From: Deltaproteobacteria bacterium
GTDB taxonomy: Bacteria; Desulfobacterota; DSM-4660; Desulfatiglandales; B25-G16
Length of the DNA stretch: 55,247 nt
Direction of reading: 5' to 3'
NCBI GenBank assembly: GCA_019310725.1
Contig: JAFDDT010000005.1
Location: forward strand, 1-55,247
This document shows positions 46,723 to 55,247 of the stretch, one piece after another; the stretch's first letter is position 1; every line of letters begins with the position of its first letter. The notes beneath the pieces were generated by a model, which ran no database searches, was not told the origin of the DNA, and was given only the letters and a program-made list of their open reading frames with translations. Made by a program: the position numbers and the translations under genes.

Positions 46723-46843
46723 ATCTATCCCTCACGACCTCTACAAAAGGCAGACTGGGAAAAACGTCACCAATTGCACTCAATTAGATGATTGAGATCT
46801 GCAGTCATTTACCGTTGCGCTGGAGGAAATAGGCCCAGCCCCG

Positions 46844-47422
46844 TCAAAAGCTACTATCCTGTTGTAAAATCCATGTTACAGCCCTTAATAGATCTTCTGC
46901 CACAAAGATGGGTTTTAGCCTTTTATGAGGCACAATGTATTCTAAATCCCCCCTGCCGTAGCCGGTTAAGACCAGAATACCAGGAAGACTTGCGTTATGT
47001 GCGAAGTCTATATCAACCCAGCGGTCACCGACCACAAATGACCTTTGCATATCGATATCTAATTCAGCCCTGGCCCTTTCTATGAGACCTGTTCCTGGTT
47101 TTCTACACCCGCACTCTTTCCTATACTCAGAAACTAAACCATGAGGATGGTGAGGGCAGAAATAGACGCCATCAAGGTACGCGTCATCTTCAGCTAGCTC
47201 CTGCTTCATTAAATCATGGATCTCATGCACCAGTTTTACAGGAAAATAGCCCTGTGCAACACCAGACTGGTTCGATGCCACAACCACAAGGTGGTTATTC
47301 TTGTTCAAAAGTGATATGGCCTCCCCTACCCCGGGCAAAAGCACAAAGCGGCTTATATGATTTACATAACCCCGCTGCTCATTTATGGTTCCATCTCTGT
47401 CTATAAATACTGCTGGTCTCAT
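46844..47422 (-). CDS. gmhB: D-glycero-beta-D-manno-heptose 1,7-bisphosphate 7-phosphatase
   Basis: AVFIDRDGTINEQRGYVNHISRFVLLPG; VASNQSGVAQGYF; CPHHPHG...CGCRKPGTGLI; VGDRWVDIDFA. Confidence 0.94.
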   Translation of the reverse strand: MRPAVFIDRDGTINEQRGYVNHISRFVLLPGVGEAISLLNKNNHLVVVASNQSGVAQGYFPVKLVHEIHDLMKQELAEDDAYLDGVYFCPHHPHGLVSEYRKECGCRKPGTGLIERARAELDIDMQRSFVVGDRWVDIDFAHNASLPGILVLTGYGRGDLEYIVPHKRLKPIFVAEDLLRAVTWILQQDSSF

Positions 47423-47449
47423 TTCAATCTCAAATTTTTATTACATACT

Positions 47450-47613
47450 CAGCCACAGATTTACACCGATTACCACTGATATTTTCTGGTTTTTTGCCAA
47501 AGTTCAATAATAAGCCAATTTCAATATTTGTCGCCGCCAGCCAATTGATTATAAGAGTCTGTGATTTTTTTGTATTTAAACCTATCTGTGTTCATCTGTG
47601 TGAATCGGTGGCT
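47450..47613 (-). pseudogene. GxxExxY protein C-terminal remnant inside inverted repeats
   Basis: Minus-strand frame IGLNTKKSQTLIINWLAATNIEIGLLLNFGKKPENISG; flanks agccacagatttacaccgattaccactgata / tatctgtgttcatctgtgtgaatcggtggct are inverted-repeat-like. Confidence 0.7.
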
Positions 47614-48691
47614 AAACTGTTACAATTTTTAATTCCTTTTTCAGGGCTTCCATTTGATCCCAGACCTCTTCTGGCTCAATGGATAACATACACCTATGAT
47701 CCGATGGACACACCTCTTTCAAACAGGGGCTGCACTCAACGCTATGCCTGACTATTCTTGCGTTTCTGCTAACCGGGCTCGTCCGCATGTGATCAGTAGG
47801 GCCAAATACAGCCACTAGAGGTGTGTCAAAGGCAGCGGCTATGTGCATGAGACCGCTATCATTGGTTACAAAAAAGTTACATCGCTTGATCAATGCCATA
47901 CCCTCACCTAATGTGGTTTTCCCGCAGAGATTGACCGGATCGGTGTGCATTAGTTGTGCTACCTGTGCAGCAACATCTCTCTCCGAAAAAGAACCAAAAA
48001 GCACCACCTTTGCACCCCACCTCTGTGAGGCCCAATCACCGATCACGGCAAACCGCTCCGCTGACCATCTCTTGGCTGATCCGTATGCAGCACCTGGGTT
48101 AATTCCAACTACAAGGTAATTTTCATCAATACCCTCTGTGGCAAGCACTGCATTAGCTGAGGCTACGTCTTTATCATCAAGGTATACGCGCGGCTCTCGG
48201 CGTTCTACCTCCCAACCCATCGCCTCCATGATCCCAAGAAAATATTCAACTTGATGGGCCAAGAGAATGGCCTTATCTCTCTTAACCTTGTGGGTTAAAA
48301 GCAGCCCCCTTCCATCGGTATCATAACCCAATCTATATCTCACTCCTCCCAAAGAGGCCAAGAAAGCAGCCTCAAAGGCATTTTGAAAAAGAACAGCCAG
48401 ATCAAACTTTTCGCGCCTCAGCTCAGATATGATCCTTGCCAACTCTTTGCAGACACTCAGCAAACCCTTACCTTTGTCAATGATCATGATTCTGTCCGCG
48501 GCAGGATGATTCTTTAAGAGCGAAACAACCCATGGATTGGCCAAAACCGTTATCTGGGCATGAGGAAAAGCCCTTCTAACTACTGCCAGGGAGGGAAGCA
48601 TCATCACGGTATCACCTACCCAATTGGTGGATCTTACCAGTATCTTATCAATGTTCTCAGGTGAGATGCTATGCCTTGCTCTAACCCTCAT
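47612..48691 (-). CDS. waaF: lipopolysaccharide heptosyltransferase II
   Basis: ILVRSTNWVGDTVMMLPSLAVVRRAFP; VGINPGAAYGSAKRWSAERFAVIGDW; FVTNDSGLMHIAAAFDTPLVAVFGPTDH. Confidence 0.95.
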   Translation of the reverse strand: MRVRARHSISPENIDKILVRSTNWVGDTVMMLPSLAVVRRAFPHAQITVLANPWVVSLLKNHPAADRIMIIDKGKGLLSVCKELARIISELRREKFDLAVLFQNAFEAAFLASLGGVRYRLGYDTDGRGLLLTHKVKRDKAILLAHQVEYFLGIMEAMGWEVERREPRVYLDDKDVASANAVLATEGIDENYLVVGINPGAAYGSAKRWSAERFAVIGDWASQRWGAKVVLFGSFSERDVAAQVAQLMHTDPVNLCGKTTLGEGMALIKRCNFFVTNDSGLMHIAAAFDTPLVAVFGPTDHMRTSPVSRNARIVRHSVECSPCLKEVCPSDHRCMLSIEPEEVWDQMEALKKELKIVTV

Positions 48692-49794
48692 CTTTTTTTC
48701 ACACCAGAATCAAGGATCCCTTGCTTGATGGTATCAAAAAAGATATCGCTATCTGAAAGAAGCCCCACTTTTATGGTTAATACAGCGATATCTACCCCAA
48801 CATCAATTCTCCCGTCAATCCTGACCCAGTCTTTTTCTGTGGTCAATAAAAAATCGCCTTCCGAGACTTTCTTGCAGGAAGCAAGCTTTCCGATCTCATC
48901 TTGAGTAAAGGAATGATGATCCGAAAAAGCTTTGAAATGAACTACATTAGCTCCCAAGCCCTTCACCATATCCAAAAAATCATCGGGATGAGCCAGCCCT
49001 GCAAAGGCCACTACCTTTTTCCCTGACAAGAAGTCTGGTGGATAGGCTCTACCGTCAAGGGGAAATATAACCTGATCTGGGAGGTGTGCCGATCTAAAGA
49101 TTGGTTTCTCAGGAAAGTTCTTTCGCAAGAAATCTACCATGTCATTGCCGTTACACCCAGCTGCGCATTTGGTCATAACAATGAGATCAGCTCTCTCTAT
49201 CCCCTCAAGTGGCTCCCTCAGGGGACCACAGGGCAGTAACCATTCGTTTCCAAACTGCCTTCTTGCATCTAAAAGGAGAATATCCAGATCCCTGTGTAGT
49301 GATACATGCTGATATCCATCATCCAAGAGCAGAAGTTCTGGATTAAATCGTCGTAGGGCCAGATGCCCTATGAGGTATCTGTTTTTCGATGTCAATACGG
49401 GAATGGATGATACCTTTTTTGCCATAAGCACCGCCTCGTCTCCTGCGTCATCGTAGGTTGCCATAACCTTAGTTCCATCAGAGACAACAAGAAAGTTGTG
49501 ACTTGTTTTCCCTTTGTAGCCCCTCGATAGGATAGCTGCTCCGATGCCATTTTCACTTGCCCACTCAGCCAGCATGGCTACAAATGGTGTTTTCCCAGTA
49601 CCTCCCACTGTAATATTTCCCACACTGACAACACAGGCAGGAAGGAATTCGATCCTGAAAAAACCGGCCTTATAGGCAATGAGTCTGAGCCTGACAGCAA
49701 TGCCATAAAAAAAGGAAATGGTCCTCAGAAAAAAGGTGAGTGCATTCCCCTGTTTCTTTTCTTGAATGGTTAACCAATTAACCCACTTCATCAC
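48688..49794 (-). CDS. lpxK: tetraacyldisaccharide 4'-kinase
   Basis: VVSVGNITVGGTGKTPFVAMLAEW; AILSRGYKGKT; LLLDDGYQHVSLHRDLDILLLDA. Confidence 0.95.
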   Translation of the reverse strand: MMKWVNWLTIQEKKQGNALTFFLRTISFFYGIAVRLRLIAYKAGFFRIEFLPACVVSVGNITVGGTGKTPFVAMLAEWASENGIGAAILSRGYKGKTSHNFLVVSDGTKVMATYDDAGDEAVLMAKKVSSIPVLTSKNRYLIGHLALRRFNPELLLLDDGYQHVSLHRDLDILLLDARRQFGNEWLLPCGPLREPLEGIERADLIVMTKCAAGCNGNDMVDFLRKNFPEKPIFRSAHLPDQVIFPLDGRAYPPDFLSGKKVVAFAGLAHPDDFLDMVKGLGANVVHFKAFSDHHSFTQDEIGKLASCKKVSEGDFLLTTEKDWVRIDGRIDVGVDIAVLTIKVGLLSDSDIFFDTIKQGILDSGVKKR

Positions 49795-50009
49795 TCAGAT
49801 TAAATCCACCTGTGGAGTATAAGGTTGATTGTGTTGCTTGTGAGCTTCTTGAGTTTATTGTGCTCATAGCGCATCAAAGGCGTAACAAAATTGGAAATTC
49901 CAGGCTCCTCCTTGCAACGGTCTGCCTTGCGAAGCAGCCGGGCCCGCATGCAAGGCGGTTAGTCTGTTAAAGGACCTTTATTTCCGTCCTGCCCTCTGGG
50001 TGGCGTTTT

Positions 50010-50240
50010 TCACTCAATAAGCTCCAAAACGAATCGCTTGTGCATTTTCTTTGAGGCCGCATTGAGTATCGTTCTGATAGACTGCGCCGTGCGTCCTTGC
50101 TTGCCAATTATTTTTCCGAGATCTTCCTTGGCCACTTTCAGCTCAATCACTGAGGTCTGCTCTCCCTCTATTACTGTAACCACCACTTCCTCTGGTTTGT
50201 CCACAAGCGCCTTTGCAATGTTTGTAATCAAGTCCTTCAT
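50010..50240 (-). CDS. khpA: KH-domain RNA-binding protein
   Basis: [26 protein letters not shown]...[25 protein letters not shown]. Confidence 0.94.
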   Translation of the reverse strand: MKDLITNIAKALVDKPEEVVVTVIEGEQTSVIELKVAKEDLGKIIGKQGRTAQSIRTILNAASKKMHKRFVLELIE

Positions 50241-50436
50241 CTTACCTCACCTCCATGCTTGGTATCGCTACCACATCACTTTGATTTGCTGTTGAAGGAG
50301 ATTTCAGCTGCCAACAGCGCCATATTTTACACTGTACCCCCAGCTTCCCATACTGATCTCTGGCTTAAATGGTCTACCCCGCAGAGTGATTAAGTCATTT
50401 ATCTTTTTCCTTTCCGTCCCTTTCTTTTCAATTATT

Positions 50437-51918
50437 CTACAAATAATTTCCGAAAATCTTTCGGAAATGGAATCCGTAAACGGCAAAAGTAAGTGCTAGA
50501 TGAAAAAGTTGTGGGCGCCTGAATAAAGACCACATAAAGAGCCTCCAGTAATAAAGCCTTTCCCTCTCTATGATACCCAAGAATAATATGGATTTAAAGA
50601 ATGCTCCAAGGTAGCTGAAATGAAAACGAAATACCTTTTTTTGGGATGGCTCATATTCTCTCAAAAACTCCTTGACCCGTCTATAGTATGGTTCAGGGGA
50701 ATAAATTCTGCTGATAATCTTCTTATAACCCTTAATGAGCACTTCGTAATCCATCTTGGGGATGAAGTTGATCGAAAAATCTGTATTGTCACCCGATACA
50801 TCGTTCAACAACCTGCCCTCTTTTACAAGTCGCTGGTAGAGACTGGTACTACGCGGAGCATTCAGTAACCCTACCATGGCGGTGACAATTCCACTTTCCT
50901 GGATAAATACACTAAGTCTTTCGAAAATCGAAGGCGGATCACTATCAAACCCTACGATGAACCCCCCTACCACCTGCAAACCAAATTTCTGGATTTTTTT
51001 TACACAGGCCACCAGGTCGCGATTTCTGTTCTGAACTTTGTTGCATTCTGCCAAGCTTTCCTCGTTTGGTGTCTCAATGCCAACAAATACTGAAGTAAAC
51101 CCAGCCTTGACCATGCATTGCATAAGCTCCTCGTCGTCAGAAAGATCTATAGACGCCTCTGTATAAAAAAAGAAGGGATGTTTTCTTCTTTCCATCCACT
51201 CAATTATGGCGGGCAAAATTTCTTCTTTTAACTTTCTCTTTCTTCCGACGAAGTTATCGTCAACAAAAAACAGATCGCCTCTCCAGCCTTGGGAGTAGAG
51301 ATCTTCTAATTCATCAATTATTTGGGTTTCACTCTTTGTACGCACTTTTCGCCCATAAAGCGCCGAGATGTTGCAAAATTCACAATTATAGGGACAACCC
51401 CGGGAATACTGAATACTCATAACTGCATATTTCTTCATATCGATTAGGTCCCAGAGTGGAAGAGGTGTCTTTTGTATGTCAGGTAATTCTTGAGAGGTAT
51501 AAATATGTTGGGGACATCCATTCTTCAAATCTTCTAAAAAGGGCTGAAGTGTGATTTCAGCCTCATTAAGCACAAAATGATCCACATCCTCGAACTCTTC
51601 GTATTCAAGCGTAAAAAGGGGACCACCAGCCACAACCTTGATATCCATTTTTCTGCACCTGCTAATTACTTCTTTAACCGATTCTTTTTGGATAGACATA
51701 GCGCTAACAAAAACGAAATCAGCCCATTCAAGGTCTTTATCCCTCAGTGCGGTTACATTCATATCTATGAGTTTTTTCTCCCACTCCTTTGGAAGCATTG
51801 CTGCTACAGTCAACAACCCCAACGGCGGGTGAGTTGCCTTTTTAGAGATAAATTTCAAAGCGCCCTTAAAACTCCAGAAGGTATCAAGATATTTTGGATA
51901 AACGAGAAGTATTTTCAT
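50437..51918 (-). CDS. B12-binding-domain radical SAM protein (DUF4070-type)
   Basis: THPPLGLLTVAAMLP; QYSRGCPYNCEFCNISALYGRKVRTKS; VFVGIETPNEESLAECNKVQN; VVGGFIVGFDSDPPSIFERL. Confidence 0.92.
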   Translation of the reverse strand: MKILLVYPKYLDTFWSFKGALKFISKKATHPPLGLLTVAAMLPKEWEKKLIDMNVTALRDKDLEWADFVFVSAMSIQKESVKEVISRCRKMDIKVVAGGPLFTLEYEEFEDVDHFVLNEAEITLQPFLEDLKNGCPQHIYTSQELPDIQKTPLPLWDLIDMKKYAVMSIQYSRGCPYNCEFCNISALYGRKVRTKSETQIIDELEDLYSQGWRGDLFFVDDNFVGRKRKLKEEILPAIIEWMERRKHPFFFYTEASIDLSDDEELMQCMVKAGFTSVFVGIETPNEESLAECNKVQNRNRDLVACVKKIQKFGLQVVGGFIVGFDSDPPSIFERLSVFIQESGIVTAMVGLLNAPRSTSLYQRLVKEGRLLNDVSGDNTDFSINFIPKMDYEVLIKGYKKIISRIYSPEPYYRRVKEFLREYEPSQKKVFRFHFSYLGAFFKSILFLGIIERERLYYWRLFMWSLFRRPQLFHLALTFAVYGFHFRKIFGNYL

Positions 51919-52119
51919 ACAATCTACCTCATTCATGGTTTATGTGAAAAACGACAAGAAGCTTTCGACTAATTTGTTTATATTTAAACCGGTTATCTAT
52001 GCCACCAATACATATCTCCCCACCCGACAGGCTAATATCTATTAATAATGAGAAAATTCCACATCTATCTAAAACTCAAATATCCACAATTAACACTCAA
52101 AAGACCTCCTTTTCTACTT

Positions 52120-54351
52120 CTAAGCCTGTGCAGGGAGTTCGATGGTAAACCTGGTGCCCTTTGGCTTATTATCTTCAACCCTGATAAAACCATTATGATC
52201 GCTGATTATCCTGCTCACAATAGCAAGACCCAAGCCTGTACCAGACTTCTTTGTGGAAAAATACGGCTCAAAGAGCCTTTGCTTGTCCTGCTCGGCAATA
52301 CCAGTACCGGTATCAACCACTTCGATTTTGACAAGCCCTAATAGGTCATCGAAAAGGAGCTTGACCGTAATCTTTCCCTTGCCAGGAATCGCCGCCACAG
52401 CGTTGTCTAATAGATTGATCATGACCCTTTTTATCTGTTCCCTGTCAACCTTAAACGCGGGAACGTTATCATTGTCAACAAAATCGAATCTAATATCTTT
52501 GTACATATCCTTGTACAATAGAATCGCATCTTGAATTATGGGTTTGATATTACCCCTCACTGGATTAGAGGTAGGCATGCGGGCAAAATTGGAGAATTCA
52601 TTGACCAACACCTTCAACTCTTCAACGTTATCTATTATCAGCCTTGTACACTCATCAAAAACGGTTCCGTTCTCCTGTGCCAAACGCTTGCCGTACTTTC
52701 TTCTCAATCTCTGTGCCGAAAGCTGAATTGGGGTCAATGGATTTTTCACCTCGTGTGCAATGCGCCTGGCCACCTCTCTCCATGCTGCCATTCTCTGCGC
52801 CCTCTCCAATTCAGTCAGATCCTCAAATACCGCGACCAATCCGAGATAATTACCACGATCATCCTTCAAGACCTTTAATGAGACCAGCAACTTTAAAGAA
52901 CGCCCCCGTATCGAAATCCCAATCTCCTTTTGCATAAATCCCTTGCTGAAGAGATTTTTGTCTGCTATGAACCGGCTAATAATTGACCAATATTTAGTAC
53001 CGAGCACATCCGAATAATGCCTGCCAATTATATCTTTAGAAGAGATATCGAGCATCTCTTCCGCTGATTTGTTTATTGTCGAAATTACCCCGTCAGAATC
53101 TGCCGATATAACGCCAGCGGCTACATTTTCTAAAACCGTCTCCATATAGAGCCTGCGCTCCTCTGATTCCTTAGTGCTCTTAATCAAATCCCGGTTGACT
53201 GAATTAAGTTTTCTTCTGCCTTCCCTCAGATCTCTTGTCATCTGATTGAATGAATTTACAAGAACGCCTATCTCATCCTTAGGCTCCATATTGATACGAA
53301 AATTATAATCGCCAGATGCAATCCTATTAGTAGCCTTGGCGAGCTCTTCTATAGGCACAGTCACCCCCTTTGACAAGTAAAAACCAAACCAAACCGCCGA
53401 AAATATAACGAGAATAGTCACAATAGACAGCGTGATGAGATGGGTTAATTTAATAGGTTGCTTGAGCATCTTGAGTTGTTTATACCCTTGCAGACCTTTA
53501 TCAATGGTCGCCAGTCTTGTGGAAACCACTCCTGGGACAAATTTCGCAAGAAAAAGCGCCCCTACCTGTGCCTTAGTCTCAGTTCGTGAGAATATGGGAA
53601 CAATCCCCCTGACCAGGTCGCCGTGTGAGGAACTTTGAATGTCCTTTATGTCAGTTGAATCCTTAAAACTCTTGCGCAACAGGTCAACACTTAGCGCTTT
53701 AAAGGGTTTCAAATCAACCCTGCGGTCATTAGAAACGACCTTGGGCTGCAACTTTGATGAAAAGACCTGAATCGTGGCGAGATTGTATTCCCTCCTTTTT
53801 TCCTTTAAAAAAGCTTGCAGTTGGTCTGCACGAGATACCAACATATACCCATTATGGGTAATGACGGAACTCAGGTTATTGCCAAAGGCCAGGACCTCGT
53901 CTCCAATTCTGGCATAGTAGTCCTGACCAGCCTCTAGTGATTTTTGAAGAGACTGTTCAATTTGAAGATTAAACCAGTAATCAATCGAGAGGGAAATAAA
54001 TTGAACTGAAACAAAAAAGATGATGATCGTTGGCAAAAGAGAAAGGATTACGAAGGCAAGAACAAGCTTAGCCCTCAGGCCAGAACCCATTACTTTCTTT
54101 TTTCTCTCAAAAACCAGCTTGACCAGGTTTCTCATAGTCAAATAGAGGAGAAGTAGTACTAGGATCACATTGATATCAATGAGGGCAAAAATCAGGATGC
54201 TGTCGGCGATAGGCAATTCAATACCAAGATCAAGAACTTTGGTACCCAGATAGGTAAGCAACACAATGGTGGGAAGTATGATGCATATGATGAGTATTTC
54301 TCGTCTTCGTCTCTTTAGATCTTCTTTTTTTAGATCCATATGTTTTATCAT
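52120..54351 (-). CDS. NtrY-like sensor histidine kinase (TM-HAMP-PAS-HisKA-HATPase)
   Basis: WREVARRIAHEVKNPLTPIQLSAQRLRRKYGK; INLLDNAVAAIP; VEVVDTGTGIAEQDKQRLFEPYFSTKKSGTGLGLAIVSRII. Confidence 0.95.
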   Translation of the reverse strand: MIKHMDLKKEDLKRRRREILIICIILPTIVLLTYLGTKVLDLGIELPIADSILIFALIDINVILVLLLLYLTMRNLVKLVFERKKKVMGSGLRAKLVLAFVILSLLPTIIIFFVSVQFISLSIDYWFNLQIEQSLQKSLEAGQDYYARIGDEVLAFGNNLSSVITHNGYMLVSRADQLQAFLKEKRREYNLATIQVFSSKLQPKVVSNDRRVDLKPFKALSVDLLRKSFKDSTDIKDIQSSSHGDLVRGIVPIFSRTETKAQVGALFLAKFVPGVVSTRLATIDKGLQGYKQLKMLKQPIKLTHLITLSIVTILVIFSAVWFGFYLSKGVTVPIEELAKATNRIASGDYNFRINMEPKDEIGVLVNSFNQMTRDLREGRRKLNSVNRDLIKSTKESEERRLYMETVLENVAAGVISADSDGVISTINKSAEEMLDISSKDIIGRHYSDVLGTKYWSIISRFIADKNLFSKGFMQKEIGISIRGRSLKLLVSLKVLKDDRGNYLGLVAVFEDLTELERAQRMAAWREVARRIAHEVKNPLTPIQLSAQRLRRKYGKRLAQENGTVFDECTRLIIDNVEELKVLVNEFSNFARMPTSNPVRGNIKPIIQDAILLYKDMYKDIRFDFVDNDNVPAFKVDREQIKRVMINLLDNAVAAIPGKGKITVKLLFDDLLGLVKIEVVDTGTGIAEQDKQRLFEPYFSTKKSGTGLGLAIVSRIISDHNGFIRVEDNKPKGTRFTIELPAQA

Positions 54352-54356
54352 CGTTC

Positions 54357-54929
54357 TTAGTATCTAAAACTCACTGAATACCAGTCGGTCTCAAAATCCC
54401 ACAGGGAGAGAAAAAAGAAGACATAGTTCAAATAAAAGGGCAATTCAATCTTATCAAGCTCTGCCTTCAGCCGGAGCTGGTAGTGGAGCCCTCTTTTGAG
54501 ATTGGCAAGATTAGTCACCGTTAGGGCAACCACCCCTGCCATTAATTTCCTGGCCTCCTCAAAATCTTTGGTTATGATCCTTTTGTTGTTCTGTTCTGGC
54601 AGAAAAAGGGTAAACTCGTTTTTCAAGGTATTGTACGCTATAGTATGCGTCAACCTAATATCCGCAATCTCGGTATCAAATCTCTTTGGCTTGACCTCAT
54701 ACAGTTTGATAATAAAGGTAAATTTGGTCTCAATCCCATTCATGATGGCCTTATTCATTTCCTCGGTAAAGCACTCCTCGACCTTGAAATAAACAAGGAG
54801 ATGATCCAGCGTATTTGTGACAATTATATCTGATAGGTGTGCCTCTTTTTTTGCAGAAGAAGACTCGGGAGAGATACAGACAAGGAAAACGATACCCAGG
54901 GCACAAAAAATACTCTTTTTTACCATCAT
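54357..54929 (-). CDS. DUF4390 family protein
   Basis: Signal peptide; LSDIIVTNTLDHLLVYFKVEECFTEEMNKAIMNGIETKFTFIIKLYEVK; adjacent to NtrY-like kinase. Confidence 0.82.
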   Translation of the reverse strand: MMVKKSIFCALGIVFLVCISPESSSAKKEAHLSDIIVTNTLDHLLVYFKVEECFTEEMNKAIMNGIETKFTFIIKLYEVKPKRFDTEIADIRLTHTIAYNTLKNEFTLFLPEQNNKRIITKDFEEARKLMAGVVALTVTNLANLKRGLHYQLRLKAELDKIELPFYLNYVFFFLSLWDFETDWYSVSFRY

Positions 54930-55179
54930 ATGATATGAAGAAATTCCTTCTGATTACAGGAAAGTCCAGCCATCCCCTCTCTCTGGAAAAGGTTCTAGCT
55001 TGCCGCTCACAAGAAGACTGAACAGAATCTCGGACGCCATGCCGTAACTAAAGTCAGGATATCATAGAAAAAAGGTGGGATTATTGCAAGGGATTTAATT
55101 AGCAGGGTAACGTCAAAGTCCAGGGTATGGGTGTCTTTTTTTTGGTTATGCCCTATGACATGGCCCCTTACTGGGTCGA

Positions 55180-55245
55180 TTCAAAATGGTTTATTGAGCC
55201 ATAAGCCTTAGAATCATAGGCTCCATCTATATAAACCATTTTGAA
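55180..55245. repeat. palindromic element with perfect 15-bp outer arms
   Basis: TTCAAAATGGTTTAT (55180-55194) / ATAAACCATTTTGAA (55231-55245), inner GAGCC/GGCTC. Confidence 0.85.
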
Positions 55246-55247
55246 AC

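Noticed and set aside
54496-55021. Plus-strand ORFs near the right end
   Set aside because: Antisense to the DUF4390 gene or in non-coding sequence.

Overview
This 55,247 bp window is gene-dense bacterial chromosome. Gene content (two-component HoxE/F/U-like diaphorase genes, DUF4416, DUF4911, heptose-type LPS core genes, an NtrY-like kinase) and the intergenic repeat style suggest a Desulfobacterota/deltaproteobacterial genome; this is an inference from gene families and was not tested by a search. I see no rRNA, tRNA, CRISPR array, prophage or transposase. Main blocks, left to right: MTA/SAH deaminase (truncated at the left edge) + purine nucleoside phosphorylase; a split COG2187/COG0645 phosphotransferase/kinase pair; nadK-DUF4911-hypothetical-miaB-REC/GGDEF; an untracked 29-aa bS22/COX24-like small basic protein; 3-hydroxyacyl-CoA dehydrogenase; a spore-photoproduct-lyase-like radical SAM protein next to an orphan ParB-like protein; a complete Liv ABC operon; DnaJ and MBL-fold proteins; a MetE-core/URO-D-like protein + EF-P; TPR-FtsB-like-ExbD-ExbB; an orphan HoxEFU-like diaphorase; yggS/ttcA-like/divergent YchF/argC; GAF-PilB/GspE; maf, rlmB, gmk, remA(DUF370), yicC, DUF4416, rfaE1; an LPS glycosyltransferase/heptose cluster with waaF and lpxK; khpA; a B12-binding radical SAM protein; and an NtrY-like kinase with DUF4390. 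The most unusual signals are (i) the ParB-like + SPL-like pair, (ii) the tiny bS22/COX24-like ORF, (iii) a decayed PflX-like radical SAM gene whose frame is restored by removing about 111 bp, (iv) a decayed GxxExxY gene inside inverted repeats, and (v) several dispersed repeats or hairpins that overlap stop codons of neighbouring genes. I did not find a clear-cut, wholly new defence or mobile system.
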